Numbered from the stretch's first letter, positions 1 through 8,563 are shown. The stretch is 64,000 nucleotides of DNA from Pseudomonas lini (GCF_030812475.1 NZ_JAUSSR010000013.1:124001-188000); one strand, 5' to 3'. Numbers and translations: made by a program. The notes: generated from the letters alone by a model not told the origin.

Positions 1-331
1 TCAGCCGATAGACGATGGATTTGGGCACCACGTCCGCCACGCCCACCCGGAACAGAATCTGTTGCTCGTTGGGCTGTGCCCGCAACATCAATTCCAGCTC
101 GCCGCCCAGCTGGAACATCTGTTCGGCGTAGGGCAGGGTCTGGCGCCCGGCCTCCGTCAGCTCCAGCTGGCGGCCAACCCGGCGAAACAACTCGATGCCA
201 TAGGTTTGCTCAAGCAGGGAGATCTGCCCGCTGATGGTCTGCGGCGTCAGGTTCAACTGCTCGCAGGCGCGCACGATGCTGCCGGTCTTGGCCACCACCC
301 AGAAGTAGTGCAGCTGTCGGTAATTCAACAT
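1..331 (-). CDS. nhaR: LysR-type regulator, NhaR-like (N-terminal part, cut by window start)
   Basis: The minus-strand reading begins MLNYRQLHYFWVVAKTGSI and runs open off the left edge, giving about 110 residues. Residues 1-60 are a typical LysR winged helix-turn-helix. The wording of the start (YRQLHYFWVVAKTGS, then LTPQTISGQIS and LFRRVGR) is that of NhaR, the activator of sodium/proton antiporter genes in enterobacteria. In pseudomonads this family is common but its targets are not settled, so the name is by family only. The gene is truncated by the window edge, not broken. A REP cluster follows its start on the upstream side. Confidence 0.8.
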   Translation of the reverse strand, partial: MLNYRQLHYFWVVAKTGSIVRACEQLNLTPQTISGQISLLEQTYGIELFRRVGRQLELTEAGRQTLPYAEQMFQLGGELELMLRAQPNEQQILFRVGVADVVPKSIVYRL

Positions 332-360
332 TCTTTATATCCCCAAATCACACAAACCCC

Positions 361-545
361 CTGTAGGAGCGAGCTCGCTCGCGATGGATTCAAGAGCCCC
401 GCGTTTAACCAGTAAGCACGGGTTATCGTTGACGACCATCGCGAGCAAGCTTGCTCCTACAGAGCCCCGTGTTTAACCAGTCAGCACGGGTTATCGTTGA
501 CGACCATCGTCGGAACACCGTCCGGAGCAAGCTTGCTCCTACAGG
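361..545. repeat. REP/REPIN cluster (three REP elements)
   Basis: A forward REP (GTAGGAGCGAGCTCGCTCGC) near 362 faces an inverted copy ending near 462, forming a REPIN. A third inverted copy ends near 545, and the spacer with its GTTATCGTTGACGACCATCG core is duplicated in tandem. It lies between a minus-strand gene start and a plus-strand lipoprotein gene. Confidence 0.85.
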
Positions 546-693
546 TACGCACACGGGATTTCGATAGTGAGTTCGTAAAAACCGAAGTATAGCAGCCGAA
601 AATACGAATTTTCCTGAAGTGTCTGTCTCCCTAGAATGCTCCGCTATCGACGGGAGGCCTTTTCGGCTCTGTCTGTTCTATCGAGGAAACATC

Positions 694-936
694 ATGAAGC
701 TTAAAACCACGGCCTTGCTGATCACGTCTTTACTGGTACTGGCCGGTTGCGACCAGGCCGAGAAAAGCGCTCAACAACTGATGGGCAAGGCCGCCGAAAG
801 CGCAAAACAAGCGATCGATGACACGCACAAAGCCGCCGAGCAAGCGATAAGCGACGCCACCGGCGGGTTGATCAGCAAAAAAGAACCATCGGCCGAAGAA
901 AAACGCAAAGCCGAGTCTTCGTCCCAAGAAATCTAA
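694..936 (+). CDS. small lipoprotein, function unknown
   Basis: An 80-residue protein starting MKLKTTALLITSLLVLAGC, a signal peptide with a lipobox (LAGC) that puts the lipidated cysteine at residue 19. The mature part is short, helical and charged, with alanine-rich heptad-like stretches (AAESAKQAIDDTHKAAEQAI) and a Lys/Glu/Ser tail. A GAGGAAAC ribosome site precedes the ATG. It sits 28 bp upstream of the terC-like gene in the same direction, so the two may be cotranscribed. No enzymatic motif is visible. A periplasm-facing lipoprotein is a reasonable inference; the job is unknown. Confidence 0.8.
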   Translation: MKLKTTALLITSLLVLAGCDQAEKSAQQLMGKAAESAKQAIDDTHKAAEQAISDATGGLISKKEPSAEEKRKAESSSQEI

Positions 937-964
937 ACCGCCTTAAACGAGTCAGGACTGACCC

Positions 965-1714
965 ATGGAATACCTTTTAGAACTTGCTGCAAGCCCTACC
1001 GCCTGGGTCGCCCTGGCCACGTTGATCGTGATGGAAATCGTGCTCGGCATCGATAACCTGATCTTCATCTCGATCCTGACCAACAAACTGCCCGAGCAGC
1101 ATCGGCAGAAGGCGCGGCGCATCGGCATCGGCATGGCACTGATCCTGCGACTGGGGCTGTTGAGCACCATCGCGTTCATCGTCCAGCTGACCGAGCCGGT
1201 GATCGATATTCTCGGCCACGCGTTCTCCTGGAAAGACATGATCCTGATCGCCGGTGGCCTGTTCCTGTTGTGGAAGGCGACCACCGAAATCCATCACAGC
1301 ATGGACCCGGCGCCAGAAGATCCGAAGTCGGCGACCTCCACTGTGACCCTGGGTTTCGCCGCCGCGATCGGGCAGATCCTGATGCTGGACATGGTGTTCT
1401 CCATCGACAGCATCATCACCGCTGTCGGCATGACCGAGCATTTGCCGATCATGATCATTGCGGTAGTGGTGTCGGTGCTGGTGATGTTGCTGGCGGCTGA
1501 CCCGTTGGCCAGGTTCATCAACGACAACCCGACCGTGGTGATGCTGGCCCTGGGCTTCCTGATCATGATCGGCATGACCCTGATCGCCGAAGGCTTCGGC
1601 GCCCACGTACCGAAAGGCTACGTCTACGCGGCGATGGCATTCTCGGCCACGATCGAGGGGCTGAACATGATGTCCCGACGGGCGAAGCAGAAGAAGGTTG
1701 CCGCTCAAGCGTAA
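965..1714 (+). CDS. TerC family integral membrane protein
   Basis: A 249-residue, strongly hydrophobic protein with about seven membrane segments. It carries the two acidic intramembrane motifs of the TerC superfamily, GIDNLIF at residues 28-34 and a second SIDS at about 146-149. The family includes TerC (tellurite resistance) and Alx/YkoY manganese transporters; members of this length are generic TerC proteins, and metal-ion export is the best supported role for the wider family. A Rho-independent terminator follows directly, so the transcription unit ends here. No other ter genes are nearby, so a full tellurite operon is unlikely. Confidence 0.88.
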   Translation: MEYLLELAASPTAWVALATLIVMEIVLGIDNLIFISILTNKLPEQHRQKARRIGIGMALILRLGLLSTIAFIVQLTEPVIDILGHAFSWKDMILIAGGLFLLWKATTEIHHSMDPAPEDPKSATSTVTLGFAAAIGQILMLDMVFSIDSIITAVGMTEHLPIMIIAVVVSVLVMLLAADPLARFINDNPTVVMLALGFLIMIGMTLIAEGFGAHVPKGYVYAAMAFSATIEGLNMMSRRAKQKKVAAQA

Positions 1715-1730
1715 CCTGCACTGAACGAAA

Positions 1731-1775
1731 CGGCCGCCCGGACTCGCAAGAATCCGGGCGGCCGTTTTTGTTTGT
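1731..1775 (+). terminator. Rho-independent terminator after the terC-like gene
   Basis: CGGCCGCCCGGA and TCCGGGCGGCCG form a 12-bp stem around a short loop, followed by TTTTTGTTTG. Confidence 0.9.
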
Positions 1776-1793
1776 ACGACCGAAAAGCGCCTT

Positions 1794-1964
1794 TCAATGC
1801 GCGCTGGCGTGACGCGTGGCCGGTTTGTCGGTGGCGGCTGGCGACGCCGGTTGCACAGGAGGGTGATGGTGCCGGCGAGTTATGCGCAGGACGCCCCACA
1901 ACATGGCAGTAGCCACCGCCAGCCAACCGGCTACCAGCATTATTATGGTCATTGTCAGGCTCAT
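1794..1964 (-). CDS. small membrane protein with histidine-rich tail, unknown
   Basis: A 56-residue ORF starting MSLTMTIIMLVAGWLAVATA, one predicted transmembrane helix, followed by a basic, His- and Pro-rich tail (RRHHHPPVQPA...TRHASAH). A strong AAGGAGGAGGCACTG ribosome site sits 5-10 bases upstream of the ATG, which is the main support for a real gene. It is convergent with the terC-like gene and uses the far side of the same terminator region. No family is recognised. Confidence 0.7.
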   Translation of the reverse strand: MSLTMTIIMLVAGWLAVATAMLWGVLRITRRHHHPPVQPASPAATDKPATRHASAH

Positions 1965-2184
1965 CAGTGCCTCCTCCTTGCCCTTGCTCGGGCGAACACT
2001 CTCTGCAAATGACAGTTTAGCCGCTGCCGTGTTTCAGGCTATTGACCAAAGGTCGGCTGTCATCAACGAGTTCGCTCTATCGAATGCAATCAACTGGCGC
2101 TGAAGGCTATACCGCTGCGATCCCGCGCCCTATGATCCACGCCAAGCCGGGAATACGTACGCCTGGCGCCTGAACAAGTGAGTA

Positions 2185-2859
2185 ATGATGGTGCGGTTAT
2201 TTTCTCGGATTCTTTCTGTGGCAGTGCTGATAGGCAGTGTTGCAGGTCTGGCGGGTTGCGCGGGAAGCGTTGCGCCGCAAATCAAACGGCTGCCGGAGCG
2301 GGTCGAGCTCAGCGGTACCTTCTACCGCGGGAAGGACAATCAGAGCGGGCCCCAGGTGCTGGCCAGCCTGTTGTCCCAGCAGGGCATCGTGATCACGCCG
2401 GGGCTGCTCGACAAGCCCCTGCAGTTGCCCGGCGCCGAAGCCCGGTTGCAGCAGAACATGCTGAACCTCGCCCGCGAATACGGCATGGTGGTCTATCCCC
2501 TGGATGCCAACCTCCCCGCGCTGCTGGCCCAGGTCGCGGCCGGTTATCCGGTGATGGTGCGATTTACCGAAGGCTCGGCGTTCTGGGCGGGGCCACGTTA
2601 CGCCATTCTTGCCGGCTACAACCGTGAAAAGCAGACCGTGCTGCTGCGTGCCGGGATGAACCGGCGGACGCTGATGAGCTTCAGTTCATTCGAGTCGGCA
2701 TTCAAGGATGCCGGGGGGTGGGCGGTCCTGCTGCAGAAGCCGGAGCAGCTTCCGGCCAACGTCGATCAGCAGCGCTGGCTGAAGGCGGCCAGCGATCTGG
2801 CTCAGGCAGGCCAGGAGCAAGCGGCTGCACGGGCGAAGAAGGCGCTGTCCGCGCAGTAG
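2185..2859 (+). CDS. peptidase C39-like lipoprotein with degraded active site
   Basis: A 224-residue protein with signal peptide and lipobox LAGC (cysteine 25). The mature part has the layout of bacterial C39-like (papain-fold) proteins: an N-terminal helix where the active Cys normally sits in QCGPxxLA, and a later H-[YF]-[VAI] strand followed by G-[YW]-[DN]. Here the first motif reads NQSGPQVLASLL (Ser 54 in place of Cys) and the second PRYAILAGYN (Arg in place of His). Both catalytic residues are therefore changed, so it should be a non-enzymatic relative, perhaps a binding protein in the envelope. The start could also be the ATG one codon later. Confidence 0.65.
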   Translation: MMVRLFSRILSVAVLIGSVAGLAGCAGSVAPQIKRLPERVELSGTFYRGKDNQSGPQVLASLLSQQGIVITPGLLDKPLQLPGAEARLQQNMLNLAREYGMVVYPLDANLPALLAQVAAGYPVMVRFTEGSAFWAGPRYAILAGYNREKQTVLLRAGMNRRTLMSFSSFESAFKDAGGWAVLLQKPEQLPANVDQQRWLKAASDLAQAGQEQAAARAKKALSAQ

Positions 2860-2972
2860 CGTTCCGTTCGTCATTTGCAGGGCACTGTCGCCCGCAACAG
2901 GCCTCTGAGATAACAGGGCCCGGACATTTCCGGGCCAGTCCTTTTGTTCGGGACATATCCAAGGAGGCGCCG

Positions 2973-3179
2973 ATGGCACATTCCAATACCCCCGATGGCC
3001 CGCACTCGTCCGAGCATTCGTCCGGCGATGAGCTGGACTTCGACCCCGATTCGCCGGACCTTGCCGATCCCCAGGTCGATCCCATCGGACCGGCCAAGGC
3101 CCCCAGGGACGTGAAACCAGGCGATGACGACAAGGCACCGGCGAAGCCTTATGACCCTCTCGCCGACCTGAAACCTTGA
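2973..3179 (+). CDS. small acidic hydrophilic protein, unknown
   Basis: A 68-residue protein preceded by a strong AAGGAGGCGCC ribosome site. It has no hydrophobic core and is rich in Asp, Pro, Ser and Lys (DELDFDPDSPDLADPQVDPIGP), so it is probably disordered. It is followed 18 bp later by a second protein of the same style (VPTTPEADTDPVMDPNSP...), and the pair look like related low-complexity proteins in one operon. Function is unknown. Confidence 0.7.
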   Translation: MAHSNTPDGPHSSEHSSGDELDFDPDSPDLADPQVDPIGPAKAPRDVKPGDDDKAPAKPYDPLADLKP

Positions 3180-3197
3180 CCCCCAAGTGAGGTGCGT

Positions 3198-3410
3198 ATG
3201 TCTACCGATTCGAGTTTCAACGACAAACGTCCGGACAGCGTTCCAACCACCCCCGAAGCGGATACCGATCCGGTGATGGATCCGAACAGCCCGTTGCGCG
3301 ATCCCTTGGCCAGGCCGGTGGTGACGCCCACCGGGCATCAGGGTCACAAAGACCCAAGCGCGGGCGATGGCATCCCGGACGACGACCAGATGCCGCTGCC
3401 CAATGATTAA
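3198..3410 (+). CDS. small Asp/Pro-rich protein, unknown
   Basis: A 70-residue protein, MSTDSSFNDKRPDSVPTTPE at the start. The ATG is preceded by AGTGAGGTGCG; an in-frame GTG two codons upstream is an alternative. Its composition (Asp, Pro, Thr, Gly; no hydrophobic segment) matches the preceding gene and the spacing is 18 bp, so they are likely one operon. It resembles small stress-type disordered proteins but no family can be named. Confidence 0.65.
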   Translation: MSTDSSFNDKRPDSVPTTPEADTDPVMDPNSPLRDPLARPVVTPTGHQGHKDPSAGDGIPDDDQMPLPND

Positions 3411-3453
3411 CGTTAATCAACGATAACGCGCCAATCCTGAATAAACCCATGAC

Positions 3454-3823
3454 CTGTAGGAGCTGGCTTGCCAGTGAAGGACGCCAACGACAACGCGCTA
3501 ACCCTGAATAAACCCATGACCTGTAGGAGCTGGCTTGCCAGCGAAGGACGCCAACGATAACGCGCTAACCCTGAATAAACCCATGACCTGTAGGAGCTGG
3601 CTTGCCAGCGAAGGACGTCAACGAAAACGCGTTAACTTTGAATAAACACATGACCTGTAGGAGCTGGCTTGCCAGCGAAGGACGTCAACGACAACGCGCT
3701 AACCCTGAATAAACCCATGACCTGTAGGGGCGAGCTTGCTCGCGATGGTTTCAAGGGCAACGCGTTTATTCAGGATAAACGCATTATCGTTGACGTCCGT
3801 CGCGGGCAAGCTTGCTCCTACAG
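3454..3823. repeat. 67-bp tandem array of half-REPs ending in a REPIN
   Basis: Four consecutive units of exactly 67 bp begin at 3454, 3521, 3588 and 3655. Each starts CTGTAGGAGCTGGCTTGCCA and carries a GCGAAGGACG(C/T)CAACGA(C/T)AACGCG(C/T)TAAC spacer. The fifth start, at 3722, is of the other REP type (GTAGGGGCGAGCTTGCTCGC) and is closed by an inverted REP ending at 3823. It fills the gap between two convergent genes. Confidence 0.9.
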
Positions 3824-3875
3824 AAGCGGTCAGCGGGCAAGAGTCCGCAGGCGCGGCAATTGCGGGTTTCCCGTC

Positions 3876-4814
3876 CTACTTCGACGCCTCCACCACACCA
3901 CTCTGCCGGCTCTTGAGGTTTTTGTCGGATTTATACTGCAGCGCCACCGACGGAACATCAGCACCCCTGCCAGTCTCGACCCAACTGCGAATACGGCTGG
4001 CATCGGCAAAGTGAGTGTATTTACCAAAGGCATCGAGAATCACCAGCGCCACCTGGCGGTTACCCATGCGGGTGACCAGCACCAGGCAATGGCCGGCCGC
4101 GTTGGTGAAACCGGTTTTCGTCAGTTTGATGTCCCAGTTCGGCTTCCTGACCAAATGGTCGGTGTTACGAAAACCCAGGCTGTAGTTGGGTTTGCGGAAC
4201 GAGACGGTCTTCTCCTTGGTGGTACTCAATTCGGTCAGTATCGGATACTTGTGTGCGGCCACCAGCAGCTTGCTCAGGTCGCGTGCGGTGGACACGTTAC
4301 GTGGGGACAGGCCGGTCGGCTCGACGAAATGGGTGCTGGTCATACCCAGCGCGCGGGCCTTGGCGTTCATGGCAGCAATGAACGCGACATAGCCGCCCCG
4401 ATAATGATGGGCGAGGCTCGCGGCGGCGCGGTTTTCCGAGGACATCAGGGCAATCAGCAGCATTTCCCGACGCGGCAATTCGCTCTTGAGCTTGACCCGG
4501 GAAAACACGCCTTTCATTTCCGGCGTATCGCTGATGTTGATGGACAGGTACTCGTCCATGTTCTGCCGGGCTTCGACCACGATCAGGCCGGTCATCAGTT
4601 TGGTGACGGAAGCGATCGGTACCACCACGTCAGGATTGGTGGCATAGATGACCTTGTTGGTTTGCATATCCATCAGCAAGGCGCTGCCGGAAGCGATCTT
4701 GAGTTGTTTCGTATCGCGTGGCGCCAGGGTGGTTTCGGCAGCGATGGAAATTGGCGTGATGAAAGCCCCTGTAACAGCAAAAAAAAGGCTCAGGATGGAA
4801 AGACGGATTTTCAC
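3876..4814 (-). CDS. pbpG: D-alanyl-D-alanine endopeptidase (PBP7)
   Basis: A 312-residue protein from a GTG start (VKIRLSILSLFF), chosen because it opens directly into a Sec signal peptide cleaved around AAAET; the longer ORF upstream has no signal-like sequence. All three penicillin-binding motifs of the S11 family are present: SVTK at residues 69-72, SEN at 126-128 and KTG at 233-235. PBP7 cleaves D-Ala-mDAP cross-links in murein in the periplasm. The C-terminus is hydrophilic with no clear amphipathic anchor. REP sequences lie beyond both ends. Confidence 0.92.
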   Translation of the reverse strand: MKIRLSILSLFFAVTGAFITPISIAAETTLAPRDTKQLKIASGSALLMDMQTNKVIYATNPDVVVPIASVTKLMTGLIVVEARQNMDEYLSINISDTPEMKGVFSRVKLKSELPRREMLLIALMSSENRAAASLAHHYRGGYVAFIAAMNAKARALGMTSTHFVEPTGLSPRNVSTARDLSKLLVAAHKYPILTELSTTKEKTVSFRKPNYSLGFRNTDHLVRKPNWDIKLTKTGFTNAAGHCLVLVTRMGNRQVALVILDAFGKYTHFADASRIRSWVETGRGADVPSVALQYKSDKNLKSRQSGVVEASK

Positions 4815-5100
4815 GCTGGCAGACTCATAAGGTGTTGATAAGCCGTTATGTAACGGGCTGTTTCGTAAAAAAGCGCGACATTCTGGAGTATGGCTGAATA
4901 ACTGTCGATGGTTGTTCAAGGAAGGGGTCAAAGTCCTTGGAAACATGAAAAAAAAGCTAATTTCCGGCGGGTGGTCAAAGGATTTTCTATGGGCAGAAAG
5001 AACCCTGCCGTTGGGCGTAAAGGCGGTTCACTTGAGGAGATGGCTGGCGGCCGGATGGATTTCTTTTGGAGGGGGTATTTATGGTTTCCGCCGAACCCCC

Positions 5101-5298
5101 CTGTAGGAGCAGCCGGTCGACGCTCGATTGCTCGCGCTGGGCGTCAACGATTACGCGTTTCTTCTGAATGAACGCGTTGTCCTTACGACCATCGCGAGCG
5201 AGCTCCTACAGGGGATCAGGTGATCAGGGGGGGCGAGTGCGGTCGAGATGAATGGGTTGGCTGTCAGGGCGCCTTCGCCGGCAAGCCGGCTCCTACAT
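5101..5298. repeat. REP cluster, partly decayed
   Basis: CTGTAGGAGC at 5101 leads into a disrupted REP half (AGCCGGTCGACGCTCGATTG), with the inverted partner ending near 5214. A separate CGCCGGCAAGCCGGCTCCTA half lies at about 5278-5297. The 5.0-5.1 kb stretch before it has only a weak 53-codon ORF and nothing else recognisable. Confidence 0.75.
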
Positions 5299-5360
5299 TT
5301 TGAATTGCATGCGGACCAGAGAGCCAGGTCGGCCCGCAGGCCGCCTGGGCAATACCGCAA

Positions 5361-6215
5361 TCAGCCGTGCAGCGTTTCCGCGGCGTACAACGTATTTTCC
5401 AGCAGGCATGCACGAGTCATCGGGCCAACGCCACCCGGAACCGGTGTAATCCAGCCGGCGCGGGGCAGGGCGGCGTCGTAGGTCACGTCACCCACCAGCT
5501 TGCCGTCAGCCTGGCGGTTGATGCCGACGTCGATCACGATCGCGCCTTCCTTGATCCACTCGCCTTTCACCAGGCCCGGCTTGCCGGCTGCAACCACGAC
5601 CAGGTCGGCACGACCGACGTGGCCCGCCAGGTCCTTGGTGAAGCGGTGGGTCACGGTCACGGTGCAGCCGGCCAGCAACAATTCCATCGCCATCGGGCGA
5701 CCGACAATGTTGGAGGCGCCAACAATCACCGCGTCCATCCCGTAAAGATCGGCACCGGTGCTTTCCAGCAACGTCATGATGCCTTTAGGGGTGCAGGGAC
5801 GCAGCAGCGGAATACGCTGGGCCAGGCGACCGACGTTATAAGGGTGGAAACCGTCAACGTCCTTGTCCGGACGAATGCGCTCCAGCAATCGGGAGGCGTC
5901 CAGGTGTTCAGGTAAAGGAAGCTGCAGCAGAACGCCGTCGATGGCCGGGTCGTCGTTCAGGCGATCGATCAGGTCGGTCAATGCTTCTTGAGTGGTTTGA
6001 GCAGGCAGGTCATAGGCTTGGGATAGGAAGCCGACCTCTTCACAGTCTTTACGCTTGTGCGAGACATAAACCTGAGAGGCAGGATCGCTGCCGACCAGGA
6101 TCACCGCGAGGCCGGGCGTGCGCAGGCCTTGCTGGCGACGCTCGGTGACGCGTTTGGCGATCTGCTGGCGCAGGCTGGCGGCGATCGATTTGCCGTCGAT
6201 TAGTTGTGCAGTCAT
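5361..6215 (-). CDS. folD: bifunctional methylenetetrahydrofolate dehydrogenase/cyclohydrolase
   Basis: A 284-residue protein of the usual FolD length. It interconverts 5,10-methylene-THF, 5,10-methenyl-THF and 10-formyl-THF in the cytoplasm using NADP. Visible signatures are the catalytic YVSHKRKDCEEVG segment near residue 50, GFHPYNVGRL, the nucleotide-binding VIVGASNIVGRPMA segment and the PVPGGVGPMTRA signature near the C-terminus. It is transcribed away from the tRNA cluster, as in other pseudomonads. Confidence 0.97.
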   Translation of the reverse strand: MTAQLIDGKSIAASLRQQIAKRVTERRQQGLRTPGLAVILVGSDPASQVYVSHKRKDCEEVGFLSQAYDLPAQTTQEALTDLIDRLNDDPAIDGVLLQLPLPEHLDASRLLERIRPDKDVDGFHPYNVGRLAQRIPLLRPCTPKGIMTLLESTGADLYGMDAVIVGASNIVGRPMAMELLLAGCTVTVTHRFTKDLAGHVGRADLVVVAAGKPGLVKGEWIKEGAIVIDVGINRQADGKLVGDVTYDAALPRAGWITPVPGGVGPMTRACLLENTLYAAETLHG

Positions 6216-6346
6216 TGCGCGTGATTAACCATCGAGAGGTGAAAAAAAGAGAGCGCATTCTCGCATGCCATGAGGTGAGGGCAAAGGCGCTTGGTCTGCA
6301 AATTCCCCTAAGCCCTTTAATTAAATGAATTTTTTTTAAAAAAGAG

Positions 6347-6373
6347 TTGACGACCTTCAGGGTCACCTATAAC
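6347..6373 (+). promoter_or_regulatory. possible sigma-70 promoter for the tRNA cluster
   Basis: TTGACG and TATAAC are separated by 15 bp, shorter than ideal, about 120 bp upstream of tRNA-Arg. It is the only reasonable match before the cluster. Confidence 0.35.
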
Positions 6374-6494
6374 ATTCGTCGCACTTGTCGGGCACAGCCT
6401 AGCACTGGTTAAGAAGGTTGAGCGGAGTTGATGTTTGATTCGGCGAGACTGAAAGCACTTAGTTTGTAATCGTCCAAGAATACAGATTAACAAG

Positions 6495-6571
6495 GCGCCC
6501 GTAGCTCAGCTGGATAGAGCATCCGCCTTCTAAGCGGATGGTCGCAGGTTCGAGTCCTGCCGGGTGCGCCA
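6495..6571 (+). tRNA. tRNA-Arg (anticodon TCT)
   Basis: A 77-nt cloverleaf with acceptor GCGCCCG/CGGGTGC, D-arm GCTCAGCTGGATAGAGC, anticodon loop CTTCTAA giving TCT, T-loop GTTCGAGTC and encoded CCA. Confidence 0.96.
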
Positions 6572-6611
6572 TTAGGCAGCTTTGGCACAAGTAACGCAAC
6601 ATGGCAATATG

Positions 6612-6687
6612 GTGGGCGTAGCTCAGTTGGTAGAGCACGGGATTGTGACTCCCGTTGTCGAGGGTTCGATCCCCTTCGTCCACCCCA
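6612..6687 (+). tRNA. tRNA-His (anticodon GTG)
   Basis: A 76-nt cloverleaf with acceptor GTGGGCG/CGTCCAC, anticodon loop ATTGTGA giving GTG, T-loop GTTCGATCC and encoded CCA. A G at 6611 supplies the G-1 typical of histidine tRNA, facing C73. Confidence 0.96.
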
Positions 6688-6694
6688 TATTTAG

Positions 6695-6733
6695 AAAGGC
6701 GCCAGATTAACAGTCTGGCGCCTTTGCTTTAAA
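6695..6733 (+). terminator. stem-loop between tRNA-His and tRNA-Leu
   Basis: AAAGGCGCCAGA and TCTGGCGCCTTT form a 12-bp stem followed by GCTTT. It looks like an intrinsic terminator that may be partly read through into tRNA-Leu. Confidence 0.75.
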
Positions 6734-6743
6734 AGCTTGATAC

Positions 6744-6828
6744 GCGGATGTGGTGGAATTGGTAGACACACTGGATTTAGGTTCCAGCGCCGCAAGGTGT
6801 GAGAGTTCGAGTCTCTCCGTCCGCACCA
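6744..6828 (+). tRNA. tRNA-Leu (anticodon TAG)
   Basis: An 85-nt class II tRNA with acceptor GCGGATG/CGTCCGC, a long variable arm (CGCCGCAAGGTGT), anticodon loop ATTTAGG giving TAG, and encoded CCA. Confidence 0.96.
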
Positions 6829-6851
6829 TACAAGTCGCTATTTAATAGCAG

Positions 6852-6894
6852 AAAACGGCGCAGCACCTGAAAAGGGCTGCGCCGTTTTTGTTTT
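6852..6894 (+). terminator. Rho-independent terminator after the tRNA cluster
   Basis: AAAACGGCGCAGC and GCTGCGCCGTTTT pair as a 13-bp stem, followed by TGTTTTA. Confidence 0.9.
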
Positions 6895-7137
6895 AGAAGT
6901 CGGAATTTTCAAACCAGCCGCGGATTTCGGGTTGGTAGGGCAGATCGACTCGTCGCATTTTTGTTTCTCGATGATGCCGATTCGCCCGCTGTCAGGGCCA
7001 CATGGCCGCTCCTTCCTATATATAGAAGGACTGCTGCAGAGCCTTGGCCTGACTGACTGTATTTGCTAACAGGGCGAGGCATACCGTTTGTCCCCGCCTA
7101 TAAATTGCCTGCTGCGTTTTTACCCGTTTTCAGTAGG

Positions 7138-7166
7138 GTGACTTCTTGAGTTTGACCCACTAGAAT
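7138..7166 (+). promoter_or_regulatory. candidate promoter of tig
   Basis: GTGACT and TAGAAT are separated by 17 bp, about 62 bp upstream of the trigger factor start. The 6.9-7.14 kb stretch before it has no gene. Confidence 0.4.
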
Positions 7167-7227
7167 GCATGCCCTTGATTCTGGGGTCGGAAACGGCCGG
7201 CTAACGTCTGTGCAACGAGGAATATCC

Positions 7228-8538
7228 ATGCAAGTTTCTGTTGAAAATACTTCTGCTCTTGAGCGCCGCATGAGCATCACCGTGCCGGCTGAGCGCATCG
7301 AGACTCAGGTCAACAAGCGTCTGCAGCAGACTGCCCAAAAGGCCAAGATCGCTGGTTTCCGTCCAGGCAAAGTGCCAATGAGCGAAATCAAGCGTCGTTT
7401 TGGTGCCGATGCGCGCCAGGAAGCGGTAGGCGACGTGATTCAGTCTTCGTTCTACGAAGCGGTCGTCGAGCAAAAGCTGAACCCGGCCGGCGCGCCGTCG
7501 ATCGAGCCTAAATCGATCGAAGCGGGCAAGGACCTGGAATACGTTGCGGTTTTCGAAGTGTTCCCTGAGTTCACCGTTGCCGGCTTCGAAGGTATCGCTG
7601 TGGAGCGCCTGAGCGCCGACGTGGCCGATGCCGACCTGGACAAGATGCTGGATGTGCTGCGCAAGCAGAACACCCGTTTTGAAGTGGCCGATCGCGCTGC
7701 CCAGAACGAAGACCAACTGAACATCGATTTCGTCGGCAAGGTCGACGGTGAAGTGTTCGCCGGCGGTTCCGCCAAGGGTACTCAGCTGGTGCTGGGTTCC
7801 GGCCGCATGATCCCTGGCTTCGAAGACGGCCTGGTTGGCGCCAAGGCTGGCGAAGAGCGCGTGCTGAACCTGACCTTCCCCGAGGACTATCAGAACCTCG
7901 AGCTGGCTGGCAAAGCCGCTGAGTTCACCGTGACCGTGAACACTGTTTCCGAGCCAAAACTGCCAGAGCTGAACGAAGAATTCTTCGCTCAATTCGGCAT
8001 CAAGGAAACCGGCCTGGAAGGCTTCCGCACCGAAGTTCGCAAGAACATGGAGCGCGAACTGCGTCAGGCGATCAAGTCCAAGGTCAAGAACCAGGTCATG
8101 GACGGTCTGCTGGAAACCAACCCGATCGAAGTGCCAAAGGCGCTGCTGTCCAACGAAGTCGACCGTCTGCGCGTGCAGGCCGTTCAACAGTTCGGCGGCA
8201 ACATCAAGCCTGACCAACTGCCGGCCGAGCTGTTCGAAGAACAAGCCAAGCGCCGCGTAGTGCTGGGCCTGATCGTGGCTGAAGTGGTCAAGCAATTCGA
8301 CCTCAAGCCTGACGAAGCCCGCGTTCGCGAAATGATCCAGGAAATGGCTTCGGCCTACCAGGAGCCAGAGCAGGTCGTGTCCTGGTACTACAAGAACGAC
8401 CAGCAACTGAACGAAGTCCGTTCGGTTGTGCTGGAAGAACAAGTTGTGGATACTGTTCTGCAGAAAGCTAGCGTGACCGATAAATCGGTCTCTTACGAAG
8501 AAGCGGTCAAGCCGGTAGAAGCTCCACAAGCCGACTGA
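7228..8538 (+). CDS. tig: trigger factor, ribosome-bound chaperone and peptidyl-prolyl isomerase
   Basis: A 436-residue protein from the ATG after GAGGAATATCC. It has the ribosome-binding N-terminal domain with the signature GFRPGKVPM near residues 44-52, an FKBP-type PPIase domain (roughly 150-245) and a long helical C-terminal domain. It binds nascent chains at the ribosome exit tunnel. It heads the usual tig-clpP-clpX-lon-hupB-ppiD string of protein quality control genes, 92 bp before clpP with a hairpin between. Confidence 0.98.
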   Translation: MQVSVENTSALERRMSITVPAERIETQVNKRLQQTAQKAKIAGFRPGKVPMSEIKRRFGADARQEAVGDVIQSSFYEAVVEQKLNPAGAPSIEPKSIEAGKDLEYVAVFEVFPEFTVAGFEGIAVERLSADVADADLDKMLDVLRKQNTRFEVADRAAQNEDQLNIDFVGKVDGEVFAGGSAKGTQLVLGSGRMIPGFEDGLVGAKAGEERVLNLTFPEDYQNLELAGKAAEFTVTVNTVSEPKLPELNEEFFAQFGIKETGLEGFRTEVRKNMERELRQAIKSKVKNQVMDGLLETNPIEVPKALLSNEVDRLRVQAVQQFGGNIKPDQLPAELFEEQAKRRVVLGLIVAEVVKQFDLKPDEARVREMIQEMASAYQEPEQVVSWYYKNDQQLNEVRSVVLEEQVVDTVLQKASVTDKSVSYEEAVKPVEAPQAD

Positions 8539-8563
8539 TTGATTTTGCGTTAGAAGTACACAC

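Noticed and set aside
977..1708. Long minus-strand ORF opposite the terC-like gene
   Set aside because: Its product is a His/Asp/Gln-rich low-complexity string typical of an antisense shadow in GC-rich DNA; the plus frame is a clear TerC protein.
3454..3823. Evenly spaced repeats that could look like a CRISPR array
   Set aside because: The spacers are themselves repeated, the unit contains REP palindromes, and no cas genes are near.
4945..5106. Possible 53-codon ORF (MKKKLISGGWSKDFLWAERT)
   Set aside because: It lacks a good ribosome site, contains no family features and runs into a REP; it is not supported enough to list.
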